Assembly (NCBI GenBank): GCA_035506535.1
Contig: DATJPE010000063.1
Location: 1 to 63,965 of the forward strand
From: Actinomycetes bacterium
Lineage (GTDB): Bacteria; Actinomycetota; Actinomycetes; DATJPE01
Direction: 5' to 3'
DNA length: 63,965 bases
The position numbers were made by a program, and so were the translations under genes. Below are positions 35,181 to 44,493 of the stretch, one piece after another; the stretch's first letter is position 1; each line of letters starts with the position of its first letter. The notes under the pieces are model-generated. The model had not been told where the DNA came from, did no database searches, and worked only from the letters and a program-made list of their open reading frames with translations.

Positions 35181-35269
35181 CTGGCGGAGGATGCGGGATT
35201 TGAACCCGCGAGGGGTCTCCCCCAACGCGCTTTCCAAGCGCGCGCCATAGGCCACTAGGCGAATCCTCC
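35181..35269 (-). tRNA. tRNA-Ser (anticodon GGA)
   Basis: Mature 5' end GGAGGAT pairs with ATCCTCC before G and an encoded CCA at the 3' end. The anticodon loop reads TTGGAAA, with anticodon GGA for UCC/UCU serine codons. The long variable arm (GGGGGAGACCCC) is the class II feature of tRNA-Ser. The T loop TTCAAAT is present. It sits in the dnaX neighbourhood beside the SRP RNA, a common actinobacterial arrangement. Confidence 0.95.
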
Positions 35270-35339
35270 GCCGCCGAGGGTACCGGTCGGCTCGCCCGGT
35301 CCGGAATCCGCGAACACCGGCTGGCCCGTACCATGGCCC

Positions 35340-35431
35340 ACGACCCCTCGTGCGGCGTCATCTCGCTGAACCCCCCCAGGGCCGGAAGGCAGCAAGGGCA
35401 GGCGGGCTCTGGCGGGTGCGCGAGGGGTCCT
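35340..35431 (+). ncRNA. ffs: Signal recognition particle RNA (4.5S type)
   Basis: The conserved SRP helix 8 core is present as GGGCCGGAAGGCAGCAAGGG then CAGGCGGGCTCTGG, containing the GGAA tetraloop partner and the GCAGCAAGGGCA asymmetric loop. The outer stem pairs ACCCCTCG (35343-35350) with CGAGGGGT (35421-35428). Ends are approximate. It is transcribed away from the adjacent tRNA-Ser. Confidence 0.93.
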
Positions 35432-35470
35432 CGCCTACCCGGCCCCAGACCCAACTCGGCCGCGCCCACC

Positions 35471-35536
35471 GATGCGATGAACACCGATGCGAGGAACACC
35501 GATGCAAGGAACACCGATGCGAGGAACACCGATGCG
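35471..35536. repeat. 15-bp tandem repeat joined to palindrome copy 3
   Basis: Four 15-bp units of the form GATGCGAGGAACACC (first unit GATGCGATGAACACC, third GATGCAAGGAACACC) are followed by a fifth partial unit that becomes the left arm of the copy 3 palindrome. The unit itself resembles that arm (GATGCGATGAACGCG in copy 1). Confidence 0.9.
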
Positions 35537-35583
35537 AGGAACGCGCCGTAGTTGCGCACCTAGGGCAACCACGCCACGTTCAT
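35537..35583. repeat. 47-bp intergenic palindrome, copy 3 (diverged)
   Basis: Aligned without gaps to copy 1 over 59 bp including flanks, most positions match (left arm AGGAACGCGCCGT, right arm ACGCCACGTTCAT, and a similar centre GTTGCGCACC). The arms pair less well than in copies 1 and 2. The full gap from the SRP RNA to the next CDS holds only the tandem repeat and this element. Confidence 0.8.
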
Positions 35584-35636
35584 TGCGAAGAAATGGGTGG
35601 GCCGGGGGGCGCGGGGTGGGCCGTAGGCTGTCGGAC

Positions 35637-35945
35637 GTGATCTTCAAGCGGGTGGGTGAGGGGCGTCCCTACCCCCAGCACGGGCTGACCATCAAGGACT
35701 GGGCCAAGGTCCCGCCTCGGCAGGTACGCCTCTCCGAGCTGGTCACGACCAAGCGGGCGTTGGACCTCGAGGCGCTTCTGGCCGACGATGCGACCATCTT
35801 CGGCGACCTGTTCTGCCATGTGGTGCGCTGGGATGGCGAGCTCTACCTCGAGGACGGGCTGCACCGCGCGGTACGCGCTGCGCTACAGCAGCGGCAGGTG
35901 GTGCACGCGCGTGTGTACGAGGTAACCGAGCACGACCCGACGTAA
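35637..35945 (+). CDS. Conserved small actinobacterial protein upstream of LytR_C gene
   Basis: This 102-residue protein begins at GTG 35637 (VIFKRVGEGRPYPQHGLTIK) and contains the well-conserved-looking core PPRQVRLSELVTTKRALDLE, TIFGDLFCHVVRWDGELYLE and DGLHRAVRAALQQR. The latter resembles the ParB/sulfiredoxin-like fold of some phage-type proteins in its D-G-x-H-R element. The family is often annotated loosely as VapB-like; no toxin gene is adjacent, so I do not accept that name. It is followed nine bases later by the LytR_C gene, which suggests co-transcription. Confidence 0.7.
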   Translation: MIFKRVGEGRPYPQHGLTIKDWAKVPPRQVRLSELVTTKRALDLEALLADDATIFGDLFCHVVRWDGELYLEDGLHRAVRAALQQRQVVHARVYEVTEHDPT

Positions 35946-35954
35946 GGTCGGGCC

Positions 35955-36581
35955 ATGTCGACCCTCTCGCCGGTCGGTCGCTCCGGCGGAGGCCCGGGAC
36001 GTCACCTGCGCACCGCGCTGGTCCTGCTCGTGGGCCTCGCCGCGCTCGTGGCCGCCGGGTTCGTGGGCTGGACCCTGGCGGGTCGGGACAACACCACCGG
36101 GGCCAGCGGCCCCAGCCCCTCGGTGTCCACCAGCGCCTCGTGCACACCCAGCGCGCGGCCGAGCCCCACCGCCACGAAGACGCGCGCCTCCTCCAGCCGA
36201 TCGGCCAAGGCGCACCCGAGCTCGACGGCGCTGCCCAAGCCCAAGACCATCACGGTCAACGTCTACAACTCGACGTCGCGCAGCGGACTGGCTCACACGA
36301 CGGCGACCCAGCTGGCCGCGCGCGGGTTCACCATCGGCAGCATCGGCAACGACTCCGCGCCCCAACCGGTGATGGGCGTCGCCGAGGTGCGCTACGGCCC
36401 GCACGGCGTCGCGCAGGCGAGGGTGGTCGCTGCCCAGGTCCCGGGCGCCAAGCTGGTGGAGGACCACCGACGTACCGCCGACGTCGACCTCGCCGTGGGC
36501 GCCAAGTACAAGCACCTCGCCACGCCCGCCCAGGTCAAGGCGGCGCTGAGCCCGGCCGCCAAGCCCTCGCCCAGCTGCTGA
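35955..36581 (+). CDS. LytR C-terminal-domain protein, membrane anchored
   Basis: This 208-residue protein has a short basic cytoplasmic tail, one membrane helix (TALVLLVGLAALVAAGFVGW, residues 20-39) and a Ser/Thr/Pro-rich exposed linker (residues 45-92). A C-terminal LytR_C domain (ITVNVYNSTSRSGLAHTTAT, QLAARGFTIGSIGN, VRYGPHGVAQARVVAAQVPG) follows. LytR_C domains often accompany LCP cell-wall ligases; here it stands alone, so a cell-wall role is likely but undefined. It converges tightly with lhgO. Confidence 0.88.
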   Translation: MSTLSPVGRSGGGPGRHLRTALVLLVGLAALVAAGFVGWTLAGRDNTTGASGPSPSVSTSASCTPSARPSPTATKTRASSSRSAKAHPSSTALPKPKTITVNVYNSTSRSGLAHTTATQLAARGFTIGSIGNDSAPQPVMGVAEVRYGPHGVAQARVVAAQVPGAKLVEDHRRTADVDLAVGAKYKHLATPAQVKAALSPAAKPSPSC

Positions 36582-36585
36582 GCGG

Positions 36586-37779
36586 TCAGGCCGCCCGCTC
36601 GAGGGCGAGCGCGGCGACGTACTTCCCGATCTCCAGCGACGACGTGGCTGCTGGCGACGGGGCGTTGAGCACGTGCAACTGGGCGCGGTGCCGCAGCACG
36701 AGGAAGTCGTCCACCAGGGAGCCGTCGCGGCGCACGGCCTGGGCGCGTACGCCCGCCGGCGCGGGGACCAGGTCGTCCTCGGTGATCCCGGGGACCAGCC
36801 GCGACGCGCTCGCCGCGAACCGGCGAGGCGAGACGGAGCGCCGCATCTCGTCCACGCCGGTCCGCCACTGTCGAGCGGCCAGCTGCCAGAACCCGGGATA
36901 AGTCACGACGTCCGCGACGTCGCGGAGCGAGACCTGGCGGCGCTCGTACGCCTCGCGAGCCAGCGCGAGCACCGCGTTCGGGCCGACGTGCACCGTGCCG
37001 TCGATCCCGCGCGTGAGGTGGACGCCCAGGAAGGGCAGCGCGGGGTCGGCGACCGGGTAGACCAGGCCGCGCACCAGCTCAGCCCGCTCCGGCCGGAGCA
37101 GGAAGTACTCCCCCCGGAAGGGGACGATGCGCACCGGCGGCGCGGATCCGGTCATCGCCGCGACCCGGTCGGAGGCCAGCCCCGCGCAGTTGACGACGAC
37201 GTCGGCGCGGACCTCGCCCTCGGTCGTCTCGACGACGGTCCGCTCGCCGTCGACGGTCAGACCGACCACGCGGGTCGCCGGCCGCAGGACGGCTCCCCGC
37301 GCGCCGAGCTCGGCGGCCAGGGCACGGCACACCGCGACGTAGTCGACGATCGCTGTGGTCTCGACGTGGACGGCCGCCAGGCAGGCGACGTTGGGCTCGA
37401 GCTCCCGCGCCTGCTCGGGGGTCAGCCGGCTCACCGGTACCCCGTTGGCACGGCCCTTCGCGAACAGCGCGTCCAGTCGGGGCAGCTCCTCGGGCTCGGT
37501 GGCCACCACGAGCTTGCCGGTCACCTCGACCGGCAGGCCCCGGTCGCGGGCGAACGCGACCATGGAGCGAGCTCCCGCGGTGCACAGTCGGGCCTTGAGG
37601 CTGCCGGGCACGTACGCCACCCCGGAGTGGATCACGCCGCTGTTGTGGCCGGTCTGGTGCGTGCCCCAGTCCCGCTCCTTCTCCAGCACCGTGATGCTCG
37701 CCTCGGGCGCCGCTTCGAGAAGGGCGCGCGCCGTCGCGAGCCCCACGATGCCCCCGCCGACGACGACGTAGCGCGTCAC
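36586..37779 (-). CDS. lhgO: L-2-hydroxyglutarate oxidase
   Basis: This 397-residue FAD-dependent oxidase has the dinucleotide fold [20 protein letters not shown] and the LhgO-type segment [20 protein letters not shown] near residue 45. FRGEYFLL and [20 protein letters not shown] are also characteristic. It oxidises L-2-hydroxyglutarate to 2-oxoglutarate and can pass electrons to the quinone pool in relatives. GTG 37779 gives a start two residues before the FAD-binding strand. It is divergent from fbiC. Confidence 0.92.
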   Translation of the reverse strand: MTRYVVVGGGIVGLATARALLEAAPEASITVLEKERDWGTHQTGHNSGVIHSGVAYVPGSLKARLCTAGARSMVAFARDRGLPVEVTGKLVVATEPEELPRLDALFAKGRANGVPVSRLTPEQARELEPNVACLAAVHVETTAIVDYVAVCRALAAELGARGAVLRPATRVVGLTVDGERTVVETTEGEVRADVVVNCAGLASDRVAAMTGSAPPVRIVPFRGEYFLLRPERAELVRGLVYPVADPALPFLGVHLTRGIDGTVHVGPNAVLALAREAYERRQVSLRDVADVVTYPGFWQLAARQWRTGVDEMRRSVSPRRFAASASRLVPGITEDDLVPAPAGVRAQAVRRDGSLVDDFLVLRHRAQLHVLNAPSPAATSSLEIGKYVAALALERAA

Positions 37780-37865
37780 GTCCGTCCCCCACTTCCCAGC
37801 CGTCCGAACCGTCAGGCTACGGGCAGCCCGACCCCCGTGGCCCGCCGAGCCCGTCATGCACGACC

Positions 37866-40514
37866 ATGTGGGTGATGAACACCCCCAGCGAGTCAGCCCT
37901 TCGCCGGGCCCTGCGACGCGCCGAGCAGGGTGCCGCCCTGGACCCGGTCGAGGCCGAGGTTCTGCTGCACGCCCGCGGGGAGCACCTGCAGCGCCTGGTC
38001 GCCGCGGCGGGTCGCCAGCGTGACGCCGGGCTGGCCGCGGCCGGACGCGCGGGGCTGGTGACGTACTCGCGCAAGGTGTTCATCCCGCTGACCCGGCTGT
38101 GCCGGGATCGTTGCCACTACTGCACGTTCGTCGCCACCCCAGGGCAGCTGCGCAGCGCGGGCCACGGGATGTACCTCTCGCCTGACGAGGTCCTGGACAT
38201 CGCCAGGCGCGGCGCGGACCTCGGGTGCCGCGAGGCGCTGTTCACCCTGGGCGACCGCCCCGAGGACCGCTGGCCCGCCGCCCGCGAGTGGCTGGAGTCC
38301 CACGGCTACGACTCGACGCTCGCCTACGTCCGGGCGATGGCAGTCCGGGTGCTGGAGGAGACCGGCCTGCTCCCGCACCTCAACCCGGGCGTGCTGTCCT
38401 GGGACGAGCTCGCCCGCCTCAAGCCGGTCGCGGCCAGCATGGGCATGATGCTCGAGACGACGAGCACACGACTCTTCACCGAGCCGGGCGGTGCCCACTT
38501 CGGCAGCCCCGACAAGGACCCGGCCGTCCGCCTGCGGGTCATCGAGGACGCCGGCCGGCAGTCGATCCCCTTCACGACCGGGATCCTGGTCGGCATCGGG
38601 GAGACCCTCGCGGAGCGGGTCGACTCGCTCTTCGCGATCCGCCGCCTCGCTCGCGCCTACGGGCACGTCCAGGAGGTCATCGTCCAGAACTTCCGCGCCA
38701 AGGCGGACACGGCCATGCGCTCCGCGCCGGACGCCGAGCCGCAGGACTACCTCGCGACGGTCGCCGTGGCGCGTCTGGTGCTGGGCTCGAAGATGCGCGT
38801 CCAGGTGCCGCCGAACCTCTCCGACCCCGACGCCCTGGCCGCCCTGCTCGCGGCGGGGGCCGACGACTGGGGCGGGGTCAGCCCGCTCACCCCCGACCAC
38901 GTGAACCCGGAGCGGCCGTGGCCGCACCTGGAGGACCTCACCGCCTGGACGGCGGCGGCCGGCTTCGCCCTGACCGAGCGCCTGGCCGCGCAGCCCGAGT
39001 ACGTGCGCCGCGGCGAGCCGTGGATCGACGCGCGGGTCCGCCCGCACGTCGCGGCGCTCGCCGACGCGAACGGTCTGGCGAACGTCGGCGTCCAGCCGCA
39101 CGGCCTGCCGTGGCAGGAGCCGGACGGCGGCTACTCCGCGTTCGCCGAGCGCGCCGGCGGCGGACGCGTCGACCTGTTCGCCACGGTGGACACGACCGGG
39201 CGTACTGGCGACCGCCGCGGGGACTTCGACGAGGTCTACGGCGACTGGACCTCCGTCTCCGACGCCGCCAGCGCGGCGTCGGCGGTGGTGGCCCGGAGCG
39301 CGGTCGAGCGTCTCGATGGCGACGTCCGCGCGGCCCTGGCGCTGGCCGCGGACGACCCCGCCGCGCTCGCGGCGTCCGGCCGGGAGTCGCTGGCCCTGGC
39401 GCTCTTCCACGCCGACGGGCCCGGGCTGGCCGCGTTGGCGCGCGTCGCCGACGACGTACGGCGTGACACGGTCGGAGACCGGGTGAGCTACGTCGTCAAC
39501 CGCAACGTGAACTTCACCAACGTCTGCTACGTCGGGTGCCGGTTCTGCGCCTTCGCCCAGCGGCGCACCGACGCCGACGCGTACACGCTGTCCCTCGAGC
39601 AGGTCGGGGACCGGGTCGCCGAGGCGTGGGACCTCGGGGCCACCGAGGTGTGCATCCAGGGCGGGATCCACCCGGACCTGCCCGGCACGGCGTACTTCGA
39701 CCTGGCCCGCGAGGTGAAGCGACGCGTGCCGGAGATGCACCTGCACGCGTTCTCGCCGATGGAGGTCATGAACGGAGCGACCAGGTCCGGGCTGTCGGTG
39801 CGGGAGTGGCTCTCGCAGGCGAAGGCGGCCGGGCTCGACACCATCCCCGGGACCGCGGCGGAGATCCTGGACGACGAGGTCCGCTGGGTCCTCACCAAGG
39901 GGAAGCTGCCGACCGCCGCCTGGGTGGACGTCGTGCGTACGGCGCACTCCCTCGGCATCCGCTCCAGCGCCACGATGATGTACGGCCACGTCGACGCACC
40001 CGAGCACTGGTACCGACACCTCCTGCTGCTGCGCCGGCTCCAGTCCGAGACGGGCGGCTTCACCGAGTTCGTGCCGCTGCCCTTCGTGCACCACAACGCA
40101 CCCGTCTACCTCGCCGGCGTGGCCCGTCCTGGTCCCACGCGGCGGGACAACATCGCGGTCCACGCGATGGCTCGCCTGCTCCTGCACGGTGCGATCGACC
40201 ACGTGCAGACGTCCTGGGTCAAGCTCAGCGACGACGGCGTCCGAACGATGCTCGGGAGCGGCGTCGACGACCTGGGCGGCACGCTGATGGAGGAGACCAT
40301 CTCCCGCATGGCCGGCAGCGAGAACGGCTCGCAGAAGTCGGTACGGGAGCTGGAGGCGCTCATCCGCTCCGCCGGGCGGGAGCCGGTGCAGCGCACCACC
40401 ACGTACGGCACGGTGGCGCCCGAACGACGCGAGGCGGCGCTGCGCTCCGACGGGGTGCTGCCGACCGTGACGCTGCTCCCGCTCGCGACGGCGCAGGCCG
40501 CCGCACAGCGGTGA
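37866..40514 (+). CDS. fbiC: Fused FO synthase (CofG-CofH)
   Basis: This 882-residue double radical-SAM enzyme makes the deazaflavin FO of coenzyme F420 from tyrosine and the flavin precursor 5-amino-6-ribitylaminouracil. The CofG half has [11 protein letters not shown] near residue 79, and the CofH half has [10 protein letters not shown] near residue 556; each is the C-x3-C-x2-C [4Fe-4S] site. Other marks are [30 protein letters not shown] and [20 protein letters not shown]. The ATG at 37866 or 37875 may be the start. Presence of F420 agrees with the LLM oxidoreductase gene at 41.7-42.6 kb. Confidence 0.97.
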   Translation: MWVMNTPSESALRRALRRAEQGAALDPVEAEVLLHARGEHLQRLVAAAGRQRDAGLAAAGRAGLVTYSRKVFIPLTRLCRDRCHYCTFVATPGQLRSAGHGMYLSPDEVLDIARRGADLGCREALFTLGDRPEDRWPAAREWLESHGYDSTLAYVRAMAVRVLEETGLLPHLNPGVLSWDELARLKPVAASMGMMLETTSTRLFTEPGGAHFGSPDKDPAVRLRVIEDAGRQSIPFTTGILVGIGETLAERVDSLFAIRRLARAYGHVQEVIVQNFRAKADTAMRSAPDAEPQDYLATVAVARLVLGSKMRVQVPPNLSDPDALAALLAAGADDWGGVSPLTPDHVNPERPWPHLEDLTAWTAAAGFALTERLAAQPEYVRRGEPWIDARVRPHVAALADANGLANVGVQPHGLPWQEPDGGYSAFAERAGGGRVDLFATVDTTGRTGDRRGDFDEVYGDWTSVSDAASAASAVVARSAVERLDGDVRAALALAADDPAALAASGRESLALALFHADGPGLAALARVADDVRRDTVGDRVSYVVNRNVNFTNVCYVGCRFCAFAQRRTDADAYTLSLEQVGDRVAEAWDLGATEVCIQGGIHPDLPGTAYFDLAREVKRRVPEMHLHAFSPMEVMNGATRSGLSVREWLSQAKAAGLDTIPGTAAEILDDEVRWVLTKGKLPTAAWVDVVRTAHSLGIRSSATMMYGHVDAPEHWYRHLLLLRRLQSETGGFTEFVPLPFVHHNAPVYLAGVARPGPTRRDNIAVHAMARLLLHGAIDHVQTSWVKLSDDGVRTMLGSGVDDLGGTLMEETISRMAGSENGSQKSVRELEALIRSAGREPVQRTTTYGTVAPERREAALRSDGVLPTVTLLPLATAQAAAQR

Positions 40515-40523
40515 GACGGGACA

Positions 40524-40991
40524 TTAGAGTCGCAGCGGCTTGACCGGCGCGCCGACCAGCTCGGGGTCGGCCGCCCAGTCCATCCCGGGCACGTCGACGT
40601 AGAGCTCGATCTCGTTGCCGTCGGGGTCGGCGATGTAGAGGCTGTGGGTGACCGTGTGGTCGCTCGAGCCGAGCAGGGTCGTGCCGGACTCCTGCACCAC
40701 GCGGAGCGCCTCGCGCAGGTCGTCGTCGCTGTCGCCGACCTTGAGCCCGAAGTGGTAGAGGCCGACTCGACGCCCCGGCGGCAGCGGCGCCGCGTCCTCG
40801 CCGACCTCGATGAGCAGCAGCTCGTGGTGGGTGCGGTTGCTCGGCGCGTTGAACGCGGCGACCGGAACCTTTCCGCGCTGCTCCGGAGCAGGCAGGATCT
40901 GTCGCCAACCCAGCACGTCCCGATAGAACGCACTCGACCGCTCGATGTCGCGCACGTAGAGAACCAGGTGGCCAAGTTCCTCGACCTGCAT
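40524..40991 (-). CDS. VOC-family (glyoxalase/dioxygenase-like) protein
   Basis: This 155-residue vicinal-oxygen-chelate protein has two beta-alpha-beta repeats. The metal ligands typical of extradiol-dioxygenase-like folds fit ELGHLVLYVRDIERSSAFYR (His near 7), VGLYHFGLKV (His near 76) and PDGNEIELYVDV (Glu near 133). It probably acts on a diol, a thiol adduct or a resistance substrate; not specified further. The ATG at 40991 is divergent from a MarR gene 60 bp away, suggesting regulation by that repressor. Confidence 0.85.
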   Translation of the reverse strand: MQVEELGHLVLYVRDIERSSAFYRDVLGWRQILPAPEQRGKVPVAAFNAPSNRTHHELLLIEVGEDAAPLPPGRRVGLYHFGLKVGDSDDDLREALRVVQESGTTLLGSSDHTVTHSLYIADPDGNEIELYVDVPGMDWAADPELVGAPVKPLRL

Positions 40992-41037
40992 CGTGTCCTC
41001 GCTCTCCTCGATCCCGACAGGCTATCGGAGCAAACCG

Positions 41038-41049
41038 TTGAGAATTCAA
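41038..41049. promoter_or_regulatory. Candidate MarR operator
   Basis: TTGAGAATTCAA has TTGA/TCAA arms around four bases and lies immediately before the marR ATG, in the 60-bp divergent region. It has the A+T-rich character of MarR sites. Confidence 0.4.
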
Positions 41050-41051
41050 GG

Positions 41052-41525
41052 ATGACCGCCGACGAACGCTGGCTCGACGCCGGGCAGCAGCAGACCTGGC
41101 GGGCGTACCTCGCGATGAACCAGATCATCGGGGAGGCGCTCGACCGGCAGATGCAGCGCGACGCCGGGATGCCGCACGCCTACTACATCGTGCTCGCGAT
41201 GCTCTCGGAGCGAGCGGACAAGACGATGACGATGAGCGAGCTGGCCCGCATGGTCGGCTACTCGCCCAGCCGGCTCTCGCACGCCGTCGCGAGGCTGGAG
41301 GAGGAGGGCTGGGTACGCCGGACCCGGCACCCGACCGACCGCCGTACCACCCTTGCCGAGCTCACCGACGAGGGGATGCGGACCGTCGTCGCGGCGGCGC
41401 CGGGCCACGTCGCCGAGGTGCGACGCGTGCTCTTCGACCGGCTGACCCGAGAGCAGTCGCGCTGCCTCGCCGACGTGGCCGCGGCCGTGATGTCCGGCTG
41501 CGGGGAAGTTTCCCGGTTCGGCTGA
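41052..41525 (+). CDS. MarR-family regulator
   Basis: This 157-residue winged-helix regulator reads MTMSELARMVGYSPSRLSHA, VARLEEEGWVRRTRHPTDRR, then TTLAELTDEGMRTVVAAAPG. The recognition helix and wing (with the conserved D-R-R) are clear. N- and C-terminal helices form the dimer interface. SD AAGG lies close to ATG 41052. The divergent VOC gene is the expected target. Confidence 0.92.
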   Translation: MTADERWLDAGQQQTWRAYLAMNQIIGEALDRQMQRDAGMPHAYYIVLAMLSERADKTMTMSELARMVGYSPSRLSHAVARLEEEGWVRRTRHPTDRRTTLAELTDEGMRTVVAAAPGHVAEVRRVLFDRLTREQSRCLADVAAAVMSGCGEVSRFG

Positions 41526-41597
41526 CACCGCGCCCCCGGGCGGTCTAGCGTCGTCCGCCGGACGGCCCGGACATCCCCCAGTCCGCCGCCCTCAAGC

Positions 41598-41649
41598 CGT
41601 GAGCCCCTCGCGCCTCCCCCGTGCCGTGAGGGGCTCACGCCTGTCGGGC
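41598..41649. terminator. Hairpin between convergent marR and LLM oxidoreductase genes
   Basis: Perfect 12-bp arms (CGTGAGCCCCTC and complement) are separated by 28 bases. It is the only strong structure in the 148-bp convergent gap. Confidence 0.65.
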
Positions 41650-41673
41650 CTGGTCGCGCCACCGTCCCCGCCG

Positions 41674-42567
41674 TCACCAGGTGGCGATGACGGGGACCAC
41701 CTCGGCGCCGAGGGTCTCGAGATGCCTGAGGTCGTGCACGGCGTCGACCATGACGATGAGCTCCTGCACGCCCGCGTCGGCAGCCACGCGGCAGGTCTCG
41801 AGCACCTCGGCCACGCCCATGCCGGCGCCCATGGGCAGCCCGGTCAGTGCCGTGCGTCGGATCTCCTCGTACGGCCTCCCGAGGTCCGCGCAGTGCGCGC
41901 GCAGCACGTCGAACTTGTGCCGCACCGTCGCGGCCCGCTCGTCGAGCGTCTCGCCGCTGAAGAAGACGTTGCACGCGTCGGCGTACTGCGCCACGAGGCG
42001 AAGCGTCCGCTGCTCGCCGCCCCCGCCCACCATGATCGGCGGGCGCGGGCGGGACAGCGGGATCGGATGGTTCAGCGGGCGCGAGGCGGTGAGCGTCGAC
42101 CCGTGGAAGGGCGAGGGGTCGTCGGCGAACATCTGGTGGGCCAGCCGCAGGGTGTCCTCCAGGCGGGCGAACCGGTCGCCGCGGGCGGGCATCGGGACGC
42201 CGAGCCCCAGGGACTCCTCCTCGTTCCAGCCGGCGCCGAGGATGCACAGCGCGCGGCCGCCGGACAAGACGTCGAGGGTGGTGACGATCTTGATGAGCAG
42301 CCCGGGGTACCGGTACTGGGCGCCGGTCGCGAGCACCCCCACCCTCGCCCGGTTCGTCGCATGCGCGAGGTGGAGCGCGGCGAGGTAACCCTCGAGCATC
42401 GGGTCCTCGGGCGGCCCGACGCCGCTGATCTGGAAGTAGTGGTCCATCACCGACAGGTGGGTGATCCCCGCGTCCTCAGCCGTACGCCCGATGGCGGCCA
42501 GGCCGTCGGCGATCGACCCGAAGGACTCCGGCCAGTCGAAGCGCACGACGTGCAGCCCCAGCTCCAT
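41674..42567 (-). CDS. LLM-class F420-dependent oxidoreductase
   Basis: This 297-residue luciferase-like TIM barrel has an N-terminal strand ELGLHVVRFDWPES, HLSVMDHYFQISGVG (the region that contacts the deazaflavin), VGVLATGAQYRYPGLLIKIV and RALCILGAGWNEEESLGLG. These are hallmarks of the F420-dependent branch rather than FMN luciferases. The organism makes FO (fbiC), supporting the assignment. Substrate unknown. The gene stands alone. Confidence 0.9.
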   Translation of the reverse strand: MELGLHVVRFDWPESFGSIADGLAAIGRTAEDAGITHLSVMDHYFQISGVGPPEDPMLEGYLAALHLAHATNRARVGVLATGAQYRYPGLLIKIVTTLDVLSGGRALCILGAGWNEEESLGLGVPMPARGDRFARLEDTLRLAHQMFADDPSPFHGSTLTASRPLNHPIPLSRPRPPIMVGGGGEQRTLRLVAQYADACNVFFSGETLDERAATVRHKFDVLRAHCADLGRPYEEIRRTALTGLPMGAGMGVAEVLETCRVAADAGVQELIVMVDAVHDLRHLETLGAEVVPVIATW

Positions 42568-43052
42568 GCCCTCGACGCTACTGCCTGGCGGCTCAGCCCG
42601 CTTACAGCGCGAGGTCGTCGGAGAGTGTCAGGTCGTACGGGCGCCGACGTCAGGAAGCGGTTCATGAAGCCGCGCGTCGCCAGCGTCTCGTCGAGCCCAG
42701 CCTCGCTGCTATGGCCGACCCGCATGCCGCGGAAGACGCCGAAGACTGCCGGAACACCACCAGGTCGAGCATCAGGAAGACGAGCGGAAGGAAGACGAGC
42801 GGAAGGAACCCCGGACACCCCGGTTCCGATCAGGCCAGTGACGGTGTGCAAACCTCGACGAGCCGTCCTCCACCTGTCCGGCGAGCGCCCGTACGCTCAC
42901 GGCGAGCAGCACCCTCCCGACTTGTTGCAACTCGTTCGCAACTAGCACGCGGGTATGGGTGACCAAAGCCCCTGGCTGACCAACCCTCCCCCGTGGCTCA
43001 CTCGATACATCACGCCGAGAGGGCGCGGACGGTCTGTCGTCGGGAGGTCGTC
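42568..43052. other. 485-bp region without a convincing gene
   Basis: Between the divergent LLM oxidoreductase and arginine-antiporter genes no reading frame shows consistent codon bias. A 15-bp unit (AGGAAGACGAGCGGA) is repeated directly at 42774-42788 and 42789-42803. A palindrome lies at 42924-42942. A minus-strand stretch near 42640-42690 reads DETLATRGFMNRFLTS, which looks protein-like and might be a gene remnant, but nothing extends it. Confidence 0.6.
42924..42942. promoter_or_regulatory. Palindrome upstream of the arginine deiminase cluster
   Basis: GTTGC and GCAAC flank nine bases (GTTGC-AACTCGTTC-GCAAC), 110 bp before the antiporter ATG. It could be a regulator site for the cluster; ArgR-type sites are more A+T-rich. 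Confidence 0.35.
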
Positions 43053-44459
43053 ATGACGTCGTCCACCACTCATTCCCCTGTCGCCGAGGAACCACGGGCG
43101 GCGTCGCGCGGCACCCTGGGGCTGACCCAGGCCACCGCACTGATCGTCGGAAGCATCATCGGGGTGGGCATCTTCTCGTTGCCCGGCTCGCTTGCGGCCT
43201 ACGGTCCGATCAGCCTCTTCGCGATGGCGCTGACCACGATCGGCGCCCTGGCCCTGGCGCTGATGTTCGCGCGGATGTCGGCCCGCATGCCCGCGGACGG
43301 CGGGCCGTACGCCTACGCCCGTACCGCCTTCGGGAACCTCACCGGTTTCTCCAACGCCTGGCTGTACTGGATCACCGCATGGGCCGGCAACGCCGCCATC
43401 GTGGTCGGCTGGGTCCTCTACGTCGAGGAGTTCATCAACAAGAGCCAGGACAAGCTGGGCTCGATCCTCATCGCCCTGCTCGGGCTGTGGATCCCCGCCG
43501 CCATCAACCTGTCCGGGGTCAAGAACATGGGGTCGGTCCAGGTCTGGACGTCGATCCTCAAGTTCGTGCCCCTGGTGTTCATGTCCACGGTGGGCCTGCT
43601 CTTCATCAGCTCGGGCAACTTCCACCCGTGGAACATCAGCGGCGAGTCGAACATGTCAGCCATCGGCGGAGCCATGGCGCTGTGCCTGTTCTCCTACCTG
43701 GGCGTCGAGACCGCGGCTGTCGCGGCAGCGAAGGTCCGCGACCCCGACCGCAACGTGCCGCGATCGACCATTCTCGGCACCCTGGCCACCGCGGCCGTCT
43801 ACCTGCTCTCGCTGATCGCCGTGTTCGGCATCGTGTCGAGCAGCGACTTGGCGAAGTCGAACGCGCCCTACGCGACGGCGGTCAACAGCATCTTCGGCGG
43901 GACCTGGGCGGGCAACCTGATGGCGATCCTCGTCATCGTGTCCGGCTTCGGAGCGCTGAACGGCTGGACGATGATCTGCGCGGAGATGCCCCTCGCCGCG
44001 AGCAGCGACGGTCTCTTCCCGACACGCTTCGGGGCCATCACGCGCCAGGGCGTACCCGCCTTCGGCATCATCGCCTCGACGGTGCTCGCATCGGTGGCGA
44101 TGATCTTCGCCTACATGGGTACCGCGGGCTACACGGTGTTCAACACCCTGGTCTTCATGACGGGCATCACCGCCGCCATCCCGTACGCCTTCTCGGCGCT
44201 GGCGCAGATCAAGTGGCGCATCCAGGACAACCGAGCCTTGAAGACGCCTCGCTTCGTCCGCGATGTGGTGGTCGCAGTGGTCGCTCTGATCTTCTCGGTG
44301 CTGTTCATCTGGTACTCGCGCAACACCGGCAACGTGTGGTGGAAGGAATGGTTGCCGTTCATCTTCGCCGGTGCCGCCTTCGTGCTGGGGATCCCGGTGT
44401 ACCTCGCGCAGCGCACTCGGATGACCGAGCCGCAGCCCGTGCCGCCGTACCGCTCGTAG
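43053..44459 (+). CDS. Amino-acid antiporter, arginine:ornithine type
   Basis: This 468-residue APC-superfamily transporter has 12-13 helices. The helix 1 motif [20 protein letters not shown] (GSxIGxGIF-type unwound segment) is present, as is [20 protein letters not shown] after helix 3. Helix 6 is [20 protein letters not shown]. By homology and position it should exchange extracellular arginine for ornithine, feeding the deiminase pathway encoded immediately downstream. GGGAGG precedes the ATG. Gene symbol arcD is avoided because two unrelated families carry it. Confidence 0.88.
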   Translation: MTSSTTHSPVAEEPRAASRGTLGLTQATALIVGSIIGVGIFSLPGSLAAYGPISLFAMALTTIGALALALMFARMSARMPADGGPYAYARTAFGNLTGFSNAWLYWITAWAGNAAIVVGWVLYVEEFINKSQDKLGSILIALLGLWIPAAINLSGVKNMGSVQVWTSILKFVPLVFMSTVGLLFISSGNFHPWNISGESNMSAIGGAMALCLFSYLGVETAAVAAAKVRDPDRNVPRSTILGTLATAAVYLLSLIAVFGIVSSSDLAKSNAPYATAVNSIFGGTWAGNLMAILVIVSGFGALNGWTMICAEMPLAASSDGLFPTRFGAITRQGVPAFGIIASTVLASVAMIFAYMGTAGYTVFNTLVFMTGITAAIPYAFSALAQIKWRIQDNRALKTPRFVRDVVVAVVALIFSVLFIWYSRNTGNVWWKEWLPFIFAGAAFVLGIPVYLAQRTRMTEPQPVPPYRS

Positions 44460-44493
44460 CGCTCGCGTCGCGTCGACAGAAAGGGAACTGGCC

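Noticed and set aside
35333-35551. 72-aa frame containing repeated NTDAR units over the SRP RNA and tandem repeat
   Set aside because: It overlaps the SRP RNA gene and its repetitive part is only the 15-bp repeat read in one frame; no SD.
35471-35583. CRISPR array made of the 15-bp repeats
   Set aside because: No spacers and the unit is too short.
35637-35945. VapB-type antitoxin assignment for the small protein before the LytR_C gene
   Set aside because: No adjacent PIN-domain toxin and no recognisable DNA-binding motif; kept as a conserved protein of unknown function.
37893-40202. 769-aa minus-strand frame opposite fbiC
   Set aside because: Mirror of the fbiC codons; no domain recognised, and both radical-SAM sites lie on the plus strand.
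42657-42945. Possible plus-strand protein ending just before the arginine antiporter
   Set aside because: Composition is Arg/Pro/Ser-rich with no start signal; the frame is the tail of a long shadow frame antisense to the LLM oxidoreductase gene.
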